From Microbacterium sp. zg-B185 (GTDB lineage: Bacteria; Actinomycetota; Actinomycetes; Actinomycetales; Microbacteriaceae): DNA of 64,000 nt. Where the stretch lies: the NCBI RefSeq assembly GCF_030246885.1, contig NZ_CP126739.1:1860001-1924000 (forward strand), written 5' to 3'. Shown here piece after piece: positions 7,529 to 15,456 of the stretch. Every line of letters begins with the position of its first letter. Positions within the stretch are counted from its first letter, which is position 1. A program made the translations under genes and the position numbers. Under the pieces are notes generated by a model that was not told the origin of the DNA, searched no databases, and saw only the letters and a program-made list of their open reading frames with translations.

Positions 7529-8395
7529 CTATGCGCGCTCGACGGGGAGCCAGAGTTCGCACGTGGCGGTGCTGAAGTCGTCTGAACGGTCGAGGACTGT
7601 GACGATCGATGGCCCGGGACGGAGCCGCCAGGGGTTGGACGGAAACCACTCCGTCGCCGTCGCGGCCCACACCGACTGCAGCGCGGCGGGGTAGTCGCCT
7701 CCGGTACGGAACACCGCCCAGGTGCCGGCCGGAACCTCGATCGTGTCAAGGTCGTCCGGGACCGGGGTGGCGTCGGTGACGGCGACACCGTGCAGGTAGG
7801 TCAGTTCGCTGCCCTCCGTATAGTCAGAGTCGACGTCAGCGCTCACCTGGAGCAGACCGGCCGGTTCGGTGCTGCTCAGGTCTTTGAGGCGGGCATGCTC
7901 CTCGATAGGGAGCGAAGCGATGTGCGCCTGGATATGCGGGTTGATGCCCTCGTGGATGAGAGGCACGCGGGCGACGTGCCCGACGAGGCGGAAGTCTGGT
8001 CGGTCGGTGATGCGAGCATCCATGGTGGTGATCCCTTCGACGGTCAGGCGGAACCTGATCTGCGGTTGTGTGCGAAGGGGGCCACCATGTCGACGGATAT
8101 CGCCGGGGCTCACGCCGTGCACCGAGCGGAACGCGCGACCGAATGCCTCAGTCGACCCGTACCCGTACCGCACGGCGATTCTCAGCAAGTCGTCCTCTCC
8201 GAGGACCTCGGCCGCGGCGACTGTCATGCGTCGACGGCGGACGTACTCGGAGAGGGACATCCCGGCCAGCGACGAGAACATCCTCCGCAGGTGGTACTCG
8301 GTCGTGCCGAGTGCGGACGCCACGCTCGCCAGATCGAGGTCGTCTGTCAGATGATCCTCGACCAGAGCGACGAGTCTGTTCAGTTCAGCGATCAC
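7529..8395 (-). CDS. AraC-family transcriptional regulator with effector-binding domain
   Basis: A 288-residue protein with an N-terminal AraC/XylS double helix-turn-helix (about residues 1-105; LASVASALGTTEYHLRRMF, then IAVRYGYGSTEAFGRAFR) and a C-terminal GyrI-like/effector-binding domain (about 130-288; PAGTWAVFRTGG, CELWLPVE). This is the Rob/SoxS-type arrangement that binds small, often cationic or toxic, ligands. GTG at 8395 is chosen because GGGAGAG ends 2 nt before it; upstream codons run into the palindromic DNA at 8445-8503. That palindrome lies about 50 nt before the start and is a good candidate for its own operator. Confidence 0.85.
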   Translation of the reverse strand: MIAELNRLVALVEDHLTDDLDLASVASALGTTEYHLRRMFSSLAGMSLSEYVRRRRMTVAAAEVLGEDDLLRIAVRYGYGSTEAFGRAFRSVHGVSPGDIRRHGGPLRTQPQIRFRLTVEGITTMDARITDRPDFRLVGHVARVPLIHEGINPHIQAHIASLPIEEHARLKDLSSTEPAGLLQVSADVDSDYTEGSELTYLHGVAVTDATPVPDDLDTIEVPAGTWAVFRTGGDYPAALQSVWAATATEWFPSNPWRLRPGPSIVTVLDRSDDFSTATCELWLPVERA

Positions 8396-8444
8396 GGCTC
8401 TCCCTTCGGCATCCACCCTTCCGGAGCACCTCGATCGGCACCCT

Positions 8445-8503
8445 ACTATCGCAGTCCGATCCGATCGGATCGGACTGCGATAGTCCGATCCGATCGGATC
8501 CAC
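8445..8503. promoter_or_regulatory. 40-bp perfect palindrome plus a partial second copy
   Basis: Bases 8445-8484 are a perfect palindrome; the left half is ACTATCGCAGTCCGATCCGA. A 19-nt piece (AGTCCGATCCGATCGGATC) at 8453-8471 recurs directly at 8482-8500, so the site holds two overlapping GATCCGATCGGATC cores. It lies between the end of the DUF1990 gene and the start of the araC-type gene, both on the minus strand. It may be an autoregulatory operator with tandem dimer sites or, as RNA, a strong hairpin terminator, although no T-tract follows. Confidence 0.6.
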
Positions 8504-8531
8504 GCGCGAGTCCCACCCCTATGCGGGTCCT

Positions 8532-9473
8532 TCAGTGCTCAACTGGTGGGCGGAGAGCGCGAAGGTACCGGCGCCTGGCGATGATTTGGGCGATGCGGAG
8601 CAGTGGGTACAACGATCGCCACGGCTGCTCGTCACCCGGCGCGGTCAGTGACCGCACGGTGAGCGACACCTTTCCTTCGTCGCGCTGCACTATGAACGCT
8701 TCCTCGCCGGACACGGGGTGCCCGGGGCGCGTGCGATAGGAGAATCCCACGCGGGTGTCGCTCTCGACGACGGTTTCGACTCGGACAGGTTCGCGGACGG
8801 TCACGCCAGCTATCCGGGCGGTGACGGTCAGTTCGGAGCCTGGCGTGACCTTGCGCGTGTCGTCGACGGCGAACCCGCTGCGAGTCTTCACCGCCCAACG
8901 CAGGACGTCTCGTTTCGCGCGCTCCCACGCGTGATCGCCGTGGCCTATCAGCGCAGTAACTTCGGATCGTCGGAAGTGGGTCGACCCGTCCGCTGGCCAT
9001 GTCGGCAGGTCTGGGTTGGTGCCTGCGTTCGCGTTGAGTGCGGTGAGCAGGTGGTGGTTGCGTTGCTGGATCAGCCGACGCAGGTAGGGAACGAGGACGA
9101 CGCGTTCCGCGAGCCGGCCGAATATCGGCGATCCGATGGTCAGTGTGTCGGTCATGACTGTCTCGTTGCCATCCCCGGTGAAGACGTGCTCGTGGCGGAA
9201 CGTGCGAAATGGGCCGCGGACTTGCTCGTCCACAAACCGGTCCGGTCTCTGCAGGCTGGTGATCCGCGATGTCATCGTGAACCAGATCCCGAAATGCCTC
9301 GCGCGCCACGTCACGGACTCGCCGAGAGCGATCGACCCACGGGTCACACCCCCGATCGCCCGCTCACCGGATTTCGCCATAGACGCCACGTGCTCGTCGA
9401 TGGACAGCGACACATCGAACAGTTCCGCCACGGGCAGCCTCGCGCGAGTCACGAGTGAGAACGAGCTGGCCAT
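8532..9473 (-). CDS. SRPBCC-DUF1990 two-domain protein
   Basis: A 313-residue fusion. Residues 1-150 form an SRPBCC ligand-binding domain (FSLVTRARLPVAELFDVSLS, GPFRTFRHEHVFTGDG, FGRLAERVVLVPYLRRLIQQ). Residues 170-313 match DUF1990 (KVTPGSELTVTARIAGVTVR, GEEAFIVQRDEGKVSLTVRS) and end in RRRYLRAL, as DUF1990 proteins do. The start is ATG at 9473, with AGGA about 9 nt upstream. It precedes the araC-type gene in the same orientation, separated by the palindrome. Two broken relatives exist nearby (141-314 and 19259-19567). The biochemical role is unknown; both domains are predicted to bind hydrophobic ligands. Confidence 0.75.
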   Translation of the reverse strand: MASSFSLVTRARLPVAELFDVSLSIDEHVASMAKSGERAIGGVTRGSIALGESVTWRARHFGIWFTMTSRITSLQRPDRFVDEQVRGPFRTFRHEHVFTGDGNETVMTDTLTIGSPIFGRLAERVVLVPYLRRLIQQRNHHLLTALNANAGTNPDLPTWPADGSTHFRRSEVTALIGHGDHAWERAKRDVLRWAVKTRSGFAVDDTRKVTPGSELTVTARIAGVTVREPVRVETVVESDTRVGFSYRTRPGHPVSGEEAFIVQRDEGKVSLTVRSLTAPGDEQPWRSLYPLLRIAQIIARRRYLRALRPPVEH

Positions 9474-9946
9474 CTCCCGATCCTGTCAGGTCCCCTACCT
9501 CGCCGCCCGTATCCGGCCCACTTGCGCGCATGCGTGGAGGTTGCGTGGATGTGGCTGGAGAGGCAGATTCTTGAGCGCCCCCCACAATGAGCCGACGAGT
9601 CCGGGGCCACCCGTCGGTCTCAGTGATACGCATGTGGCGCCGGCCTGGTGGTCGGCCGTAGCAGGACGCTGAGCACCTCAGATGGTCCCGGGATCCTGCC
9701 GCCGGCGCCAGCTCGAATCAGGGTCCTCATGCGCGAATCGTTGGTGCCGGACACAACGCTCGATCAGAGATCCGCGAGCGGCAGTTGAGGATCGGTTCGA
9801 GCGCCATCACCCGGCTTGAGTCGCACAGGCATGCAGGGTGGTTGCCCCACGGCGCGGGCCGCCTGGCGTCAAGGCGGCGTCGACGCGACGAGAACAATGA
9901 GGTGCCCGGCTGGCGCGGATGCCCGGCAGAGCGTAGAACGGGGCGC
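9474..9946. other. Intergenic stretch without a supportable gene
   Basis: About 470 nt between the divergent DUF1990 and polyketide-cyclase-like genes. No frame on either strand has both a start with a ribosome binding site and convincing composition. Promoters of both flanking genes should lie here, but no clear -35/-10 pair was identified. Confidence 0.5.
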
Positions 9947-10384
9947 ATGGTCCGGATCACGAACACCATCGATATCAACGCGTCTCCCCACCAGGTCTAT
10001 TCGGCTCTCCGTGCTCTCGACGCCTATCCGACCTGGCTCAGACATTCCCTGGTGTACCGCGGAACGAGAATGCGAACGCCGGAGGTGGGGGCGCGGCTGA
10101 CATACGAAGACTCGACCATGCTCGGCCGAATGCGGGGCGAAATCGTCGCGGACGTGCCCGATCAGGTACTGCAGTTCCACCAGCGCAAGCCGTCCGGCCG
10201 CCTCGATGCGCTGATCCGGTATGACATGGAGGCCGCCGAGACAAGCACGCACCTCACCAGAGTCGGAGAACTGACGACCCACGGGGCGCTTCGGCTGGTT
10301 CAGCCGATCCTTCTGCGGATGGCGGGTGCCGAAAGCGAGCGGACGATGAAGTCCCTGAAGACCTACGTCGAGCGAAGGAAATGA
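9947..10384 (+). CDS. SRPBCC family (polyketide cyclase-like) protein
   Basis: A 145-residue START/Bet v1-type protein. Its N-terminus VRITNTIDINASPHQVYSAL is the typical first strand and helix of the fold, followed by the WLRHSLVYRGTRMRTPEVGA and YDMEAAETSTHLTRVGEL strands and a C-terminal helix (ERTMKSLKTYVERR). It is expected to be cytosolic, binding a hydrophobic ligand in a deep cavity. The ATG at 9947 fits the domain boundary; the upstream open frame is not conserved-looking. No partner gene is adjacent. Confidence 0.7.
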   Translation: MVRITNTIDINASPHQVYSALRALDAYPTWLRHSLVYRGTRMRTPEVGARLTYEDSTMLGRMRGEIVADVPDQVLQFHQRKPSGRLDALIRYDMEAAETSTHLTRVGELTTHGALRLVQPILLRMAGAESERTMKSLKTYVERRK

Positions 10385-10552
10385 TTCCCCACGAATGCGA
10401 GTGGGCGGCGCCAGTGCGTTGCTAGTGGAGCTCGCAAACGCGTAGCTCGACCGCGCTTCTGGCGGGTAGGTGAGGGCGAGGAACAGCGCCAAAGCGGATC
10501 ATCTGCGGACGGCGTGAATCCGCGATCTTCCGTTCTCAGCTGAGTCTGCGGG

Positions 10553-10927
10553 TTAGTGAGGCTGCAGAACTGCCCACGCGAGGAGGCCGTCGATGCGACG
10601 GATGTCGGCGCCCTTCATGAGCTTCACCTTGATGTGACCTGCGCGCGTCCACAGTTCAATTTCGGCGTCGCAGTCGAGCATTCGGCCCGCGTTCTCGGAG
10701 GACCACATGTTGATGGAGCTGTAAGGGAGCGAGTAGATTTCGACCTTCTTGCCGGTGATGCCCTGGGCATCGCGGACGATGAGTCGCTTGGTGGTGAAGG
10801 TTGCGGAGTCGCGAAAGGTTTTGAACGACGCGACTCCTTCGCCCTCAACGAGCAGAGCCGCGATGTCTTCGGGCACCGGAATTTCGTTGCGCAATGTCCA
10901 CGCGAGAATTGTTGCGGTCTCGGGCAT
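10553..10927 (-). CDS. Bacterial PH-domain protein (bPH_1, YozO-like)
   Basis: A 124-residue protein that is essentially one bacterial pleckstrin-homology domain: EDIAALLVEGEGVASFKTFR, ATFTTKRLIVRDAQG, KKVEIYSLPYSSINMWS, and the end helix RIDGLLAWAVL. The length matches the stand-alone PF08000 family. An excellent ribosome binding site (AGGAGG, 8 nt upstream) fixes the ATG at 10927. It is a cytosolic single-gene unit, and the ligand and role of this family are unknown. Confidence 0.8.
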   Translation of the reverse strand: MPETATILAWTLRNEIPVPEDIAALLVEGEGVASFKTFRDSATFTTKRLIVRDAQGITGKKVEIYSLPYSSINMWSSENAGRMLDCDAEIELWTRAGHIKVKLMKGADIRRIDGLLAWAVLQPH

Positions 10928-11125
10928 TGGGAGCCTCCTGCGTGAGGTGGACCGCGATCACTCTCGCGCAGTTTCGTCAGCGTAGCGGACTCGATCGCCG
11001 ACCCCGTGATTAGCGGGCGTCCGAAACATGTGCTCGCAGGCGGATCCCTCAGCGCAACGGCTTCGGTCGCGCATGTGGATCCCGCTTGGGACGATTAGTC
11101 ACCGCCTGATTTGGTCGACCGGACG

Positions 11126-12382
11126 TTACGGAAGATGGTGCGCAGCGGGCAGGCTCTCCAGTTCAGCGAGGAGAGCACCCGATGCGATTTCCGCGCGGAT
11201 CTGCGCGCCGAGCGCGTCGGCTGCGGCTCGGTATGAAGGCTCGCTCAACATCTGACGGATAGCTTTTGTGATGGTGGCGGCATCCGAACGCGGTGACAGG
11301 ACGACGGCGACGCCGTGGCGCTTTGCGCGGGCGGCGTTGTCGGGTTGGTCGCGGCCGAGTGGAATGCAGAGCGCCGGGACACCCGCGGCGATCGCCTTGA
11401 CCAGTGTTCCGTGACCCGCATGGGTGATGACGAGGTCTGCCTTCGGAATGAGTTCGGTGTGGGCCGCGGCTCGGACGACGAGAACATTGTCCGCGGCGGG
11501 GACGTCGAACGGATCGACTGCCGGCCCAGTGGTGATGATCCCGCGGACGGGCATTTGCGATAGCGCTTGGGCGATGCGGCGGAGGAGGTCCGACTGCTCC
11601 ATGTACGAGCTTGAGAGACCAACGACGATGAGCGGGTTATCTCCGGGTGGTAACTCGAGGGCGCCCTGGGTCGGGATGTCTTCGAGAACGGGCCCGACGT
11701 ACCGCACGTTGGGTGCGTCCGGAGGGGGATCGTCGAACACTGACGCCGTCAGCATGAGTACGCGGTCCGCGCGGTCCCACTGGTCCCACAGGTGAGCTAG
11801 CGGATCGAGTCCGTACTCGGCCCGTGCATCGTTCAGACTGCGAATACCCCCGTGCCAAAGCAAGTTGACCAGCGCGAAGCTGATGCGATCGCGCATGCGC
11901 CCTATCGCACCACGGGCCGGTGGTATGCGCCCCATCGGCGGCCGAACACGCGACGGCGCCAGGTAGACGCTGCCGACCAGAGTGGCGGCCGGAATACCGC
12001 GCGCCTCGGCACCAATCAGCGCTCCCAACAGCATTCCGTCCGCGAGCACCGCGTCGAACTGTTCGTCATCGAGAGCGGCCGTTACATCGGCGGCAAAGCG
12101 CGTCGATGGTCCGGCGATCAGGCGATCGAGAATCCGTCGAGCAGCGCCGAGCGGTGTGCGGCACTCCCAGTCCTTCAGCAGATCGTCCTCGAGCCTGGTC
12201 GACCGCCGTTGCGGTGCGGTCGGCCACGTCCGGTAGGTCGCACCCGTTTCCACAACATCCGCCTCGAGCGTCGCGTCGCCGAACACAACGACCTCGTGGC
12301 CGCGTTCGACCAGGATTCGCGCGACGCCGAGGTTCGGCGGCGTCGCCCCGCCGCCATCCCAGATCGCGAGCAGGTACCTCAC
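11126..12382 (-). CDS. GT1-type (MGT/UGT-like) glycosyltransferase
   Basis: A 418-residue GT-B glycosyltransferase. The N-terminal Rossmann half begins RYLLAIWDGGGATPPNLGVA and binds the acceptor. The C-terminal half holds the nucleotide-sugar motif HAGHGTLVKAIAAGVP followed by PLGRDQPDNAARA, as in macrolide and sterol glycosyltransferases. GTG at 12382 is chosen because it sits at the natural start of the first beta strand, with AGGGG 10 nt upstream; a start at 12463 would overlap the neighbour and add an unrelated tail. It lies 43 nt after the STAND ATPase gene on the same strand, so co-transcription is likely. The acceptor is unknown. Confidence 0.8.
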   Translation of the reverse strand: MRYLLAIWDGGGATPPNLGVARILVERGHEVVVFGDATLEADVVETGATYRTWPTAPQRRSTRLEDDLLKDWECRTPLGAARRILDRLIAGPSTRFAADVTAALDDEQFDAVLADGMLLGALIGAEARGIPAATLVGSVYLAPSRVRPPMGRIPPARGAIGRMRDRISFALVNLLWHGGIRSLNDARAEYGLDPLAHLWDQWDRADRVLMLTASVFDDPPPDAPNVRYVGPVLEDIPTQGALELPPGDNPLIVVGLSSSYMEQSDLLRRIAQALSQMPVRGIITTGPAVDPFDVPAADNVLVVRAAAHTELIPKADLVITHAGHGTLVKAIAAGVPALCIPLGRDQPDNAARAKRHGVAVVLSPRSDAATITKAIRQMLSEPSYRAAADALGAQIRAEIASGALLAELESLPAAHHLP

Positions 12383-12425
12383 CGTCGATACCCCTGACTG
12401 CCCGACAGCATCAGAACGGGGAAAA

Positions 12426-14561
12426 TCAACTGCTGCTCCGATCTGAGACAAGTGCTTGCTCAATCACCTCGACGAGGTCCACGTGGCGACCGGCCTCGCG
12501 GGCGATCTGAAATTCCTCGCTGGCGGGTGATCCTTCGACCTGCGCGAGCACCCGCTGGTGGTACGGCAACATCGCGGGAGGGAGCAGACCCTTGCGTTCG
12601 CGGACTTCGTCCGCCGCGCCCAGCAGTCGGCCGGCACGTTCGAAATCGCCGACGGCGACGGCAACTGCGAACATGCCATCCAGCCCATTGGCAATTCCCT
12701 GCTGGTGCCCGACAGTCGACGAGATGCGCATCTGCTGAACGAAGAATTCGCTGGCGCTGACGTTTTCACCCTGCAGCAACATTGCCCAGCCGAGCTGAAA
12801 TAGCGCCGCCGATTCGCTGAGCACCTCTCCGCTGTCCTTTGCGGCCTGCAGGCTCGCCTCGAAGATCTCTACTGCCCCGCGCGCGTCCCCGCGCGCCAGG
12901 AAGACTTGCCCCGCAATATGCAGTGCCATCGACGTTAGGAAGGGGCTTTCGAGTGTCTCCGCTATCTCTCTGGCGCGTTGGAGATGCCGGTCGGCGATGT
13001 CCAGTCGGGAGGAACCCCGCATCAGCTCGAGCAGTCCGATGGCGATTTGCGAAAGAAATTCACCAGGGAGGTCATGCTCCCGCTGGAAATATGCGATGCA
13101 GTCCTCGAGTTCGGGAATGCGGCTCGGGTCGGGTCCCTCCAAGATTGTCATCCCCGCGTTGAACATCTTGGCTCTAAAGCGAGTGCGGTCACTCAGCTGA
13201 TCCTCGACCTCGGTGAGCCGCGCTATCCAGGCTTCGGCTTCGCGCATGCGTCCGGTGCTCCACAAGAACCAGTAGAGCGGCCAGACGAGATCCGCAAAAG
13301 CCTCGTGCTGTCCGGCGGCGAGGTAGTAATCAGCCGCGGCGCGAATGTCCTCGAACTCGTCGTTCAGTCTCGCGATCCAGGCGCTCTGTCCAGCAGAGGT
13401 GAGATGCGGCTCGGCACGCGCAGCGAGTGCCGAGAAGAACTCAGCGTGCCGCTGCCGACACTTCGGCAGGTCGCCCGCACTTTCGAGTTCGTCCCGCGCA
13501 TACTCGCGGACGGTCGCAAGCATCGAAAACCAGGACCGCGACTCGCGGTCCTGCTCTTGCAGCAGACTGCTCTCGACCAGTCCAGCGAGCAGATCCACCG
13601 CGCTTCCTGCATCCGAGCGTTCGCACATCCACTCTGCCGCGTCCAGCGAGAAGCCGTTGCGAAACACTGACATTCGGAGAAATAGGTCCCGCTCTGGGTC
13701 GCTCAGCAACTGAGCGCTCCAGTCAATCGTGGCGCGTAGTGTGCGTTGACGCTCGGGACGGTCTCTCGCGCCATCCACTAGTAGCGGTAGCGCCCGCTCC
13801 AGCCGTTCCAAGAGGACTTTGGGCGTAAGAACACGTAAGCGGGCAGCCGCCAGTTCCAGCGGCAGCGGCACATTGTCCAGTGCCGTGACGATCGCGGTGA
13901 CGTCGGCCGCGTTGTCATCGGTGAGTTCGAACTCTGGCTTCACGGCGCGAGCGCGCTCGAGGAAGAGCTGAACGGCCGCCGGAGATGCAAGCGGAGCCAG
14001 CGGAACGCTCTGCTCGCCGTCGATTCGAAGCAGGACTCGGCTTGTAGCAAGAATGGAGACGGAACTGGCGTTGAGAAGAGCACTCAGATCGGCGGCAGCA
14101 TCGACGACCTGCTCCACATTGTCGAGCAGCAGCAATACCTGACGGTGGTGAAGCGCTTGCGTCACCTTCGCTCGCAAGGGCGTCTCACCGGTGTCCCTGA
14201 TCCCGAGCGCATTCGCTATCGCCGAGATGACAAGCCGTGGATCTCTAAGTGGCGCAAGGTCTACGAAAGCGATGCCGTCCGGAAAGCTTGTCTCGAGGTC
14301 GCGGGCGGCGGCTAGGGCAAGGCGGGTCTTCCCGATGCCGCCGGGACCGGTGAGCGTGACGAGCCTGCGCCCGTCGGTGGTCAACAGGCGCACAGCCTCT
14401 TGGATGTCCCGCTCGCGGCCAATCAGTCGTGTCAGCGGCGTGGGCGGGTCCAAGATCTCGGAGAGTGCCACCCCGGCCACGACGTGCGGGGGAACCGATC
14501 GCCGTCGACTGCTCTCGTCGAATCGTTCCGCGAGGAGGGTTGCAAGGTCCGAGGTCAGCAA
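12426..14561 (-). CDS. STAND (NB-ARC-like) ATPase with TPR repeats; C-terminal part of a DUF4062 protein
   Basis: A 711-residue frame with an NB-ARC/AAA-type ATPase at about residues 45-330: Walker A LTGPGGIGKTRLA, Walker B VLLLLDNVEQ, sensor SILATSRVLL and GxP-like VPLPLELAAARL. A winged-helix region follows at about 270-350, then helical TPR-like repeats at 360-690 (ALHIAGQVFLARGDARGAVE, ALFQLGWAMLLQGE). There is no LuxR helix-turn-helix at the end. The first codon is TTG at 14561, which overlaps the end of the DUF4062 frame by 7 nt. Together the two frames read as a single DUF4062-STAND-TPR protein interrupted by a frameshift, or as a coupled pair. Such sensors act in regulation or anti-phage defence. 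Confidence 0.75.
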   Translation of the reverse strand: MLTSDLATLLAERFDESSRRRSVPPHVVAGVALSEILDPPTPLTRLIGRERDIQEAVRLLTTDGRRLVTLTGPGGIGKTRLALAAARDLETSFPDGIAFVDLAPLRDPRLVISAIANALGIRDTGETPLRAKVTQALHHRQVLLLLDNVEQVVDAAADLSALLNASSVSILATSRVLLRIDGEQSVPLAPLASPAAVQLFLERARAVKPEFELTDDNAADVTAIVTALDNVPLPLELAAARLRVLTPKVLLERLERALPLLVDGARDRPERQRTLRATIDWSAQLLSDPERDLFLRMSVFRNGFSLDAAEWMCERSDAGSAVDLLAGLVESSLLQEQDRESRSWFSMLATVREYARDELESAGDLPKCRQRHAEFFSALAARAEPHLTSAGQSAWIARLNDEFEDIRAAADYYLAAGQHEAFADLVWPLYWFLWSTGRMREAEAWIARLTEVEDQLSDRTRFRAKMFNAGMTILEGPDPSRIPELEDCIAYFQREHDLPGEFLSQIAIGLLELMRGSSRLDIADRHLQRAREIAETLESPFLTSMALHIAGQVFLARGDARGAVEIFEASLQAAKDSGEVLSESAALFQLGWAMLLQGENVSASEFFVQQMRISSTVGHQQGIANGLDGMFAVAVAVGDFERAGRLLGAADEVRERKGLLPPAMLPYHQRVLAQVEGSPASEEFQIAREAGRHVDLVEVIEQALVSDRSSS

Positions 14562-14986
14562 CGGCCCAGTTGTCCGGCGTCGTCGAAGGCCACGTACGAC
14601 GCGCGGTCATCCTCTCGAATCCGTCTGAGCAGAGACTCCAAGCGACCGTTTCGTTGCTCGCTGCGTTTGACGTAAATGAGCATGGGAACATCTGGGGCGA
14701 GGTTGTATTCATCCTCGAGGCCGGAGACTTCTTCCCCCGGCGCGACCCAGCCGTATGACTCCCAATACACGCCAATGAAGATGTCGGACTGCGCAAGGTA
14801 GGCGCGATACAGCGACCGTGGCGGGTGAGGCCGAGCGCCGAGCTCGAACATCACTGGTGACAGCGCGAGACGTTCAATGACCTCGCGAATCACTCGACGC
14901 TCCGGCGCCAACTCCTGCAAGGTTGAGCTGACGAACACACGCAGACGCTGATCAGGCGTCCGTATCAGCCCGGCGCCTCCGCCCAT
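14555..14986 (-). CDS. DUF4062 domain (TIR-like fold), N-terminal part of a DUF4062-STAND sensor
   Basis: A 143-residue frame matching DUF4062: LRVFVSSTLQELAPERRVI at residues 15-33, SLYRAYLAQSDIFIGVYWES at about 58-77, and SGLEDEYNLA at about 88-97. Members are found at the N-terminus of STAND ATPases and are compared with TIR domains. The frame ends GQLGRC at TGA 14555-14557, while the next frame resumes LLTSDLATLL across the same bases. One missing base in CTGGGCCGTTGCTGA would account for the split. TACTTT lies 5 nt before the ATG at 14986, a possible leaderless promoter. Confidence 0.75.
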   Translation of the reverse strand: MGGGAGLIRTPDQRLRVFVSSTLQELAPERRVIREVIERLALSPVMFELGARPHPPRSLYRAYLAQSDIFIGVYWESYGWVAPGEEVSGLEDEYNLAPDVPMLIYVKRSEQRNGRLESLLRRIREDDRASYVAFDDAGQLGRC

Positions 14987-15282
14987 GGCCGAAAGTATGG
15001 CCCCGGGCTCAGCCGATGTCTAGCCGGACAAGTTACCCCGCCACTAGCAATTCCGACAGAACCAACAGGCACCGTGCCAAAGCACGCGCGCGGCGAATCT
15101 CCATTGATCGTCCCATCAAAGGGCACATTCGGTCAGGACGACCGAAATTCGCCCGCTGAGCGATCCCTACCCGGGCACTCGCCTCGAGATGGATTAGGCC
15201 GTCCAGGTCGATGGCGTCCTGGCGGATGCGGCCGCACTCGAAAGAACCCCGACGGCTCAGGGGCCTGACAAATCGATGGAAC

Positions 15283-15456
15283 CTAAGCAGCGGGCCGCGA
15301 ACCGACGAGGATCAAGGAGAGCCCCGGCCCGTCTCTGACCGGGGCTATTCGCGGTGCTACTGAAAAGGCACTCATCAGCGCCTCGGCAATCCGGTCGGCC
15401 TCGCGATCGACCGCCGCGCCGATTAGCTTCTGCTTTTTTGCCTTCGATGCTGTCAT
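15283..15456 (-). CDS. 57-residue ORF coupled to the end of the SARP frame
   Basis: ATG at 15456 overlaps the stop of the SARP-nSTAND frame (TGATG). The frame encodes MTASKAKKQKLIGAAVDREA, then an amphipathic stretch DRIAEALMSAF, and ends at TAG 15283-15285. Composition looks coding through about residue 32. After that it runs through the inverted repeat at 15320-15346, which suggests either a short peptide gene carrying a terminator inside it or the decayed end of something larger. No family is recognised. Confidence 0.3.
   Translation of the reverse strand: MTASKAKKQKLIGAAVDREADRIAEALMSAFSVAPRIAPVRDGPGLSLILVGSRPAA
15320..15346 (-). terminator. Hairpin, possible terminator downstream of the SARP gene
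   Basis: AGCCCCGG (15320-15327) and CCGGGGCT (15339-15346) form an 8-bp perfect stem with an 11-nt loop, in the minus-strand direction of the SARP gene. No T-tract follows (CTCTCCTT), so intrinsic termination would be weak. Confidence 0.4.
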
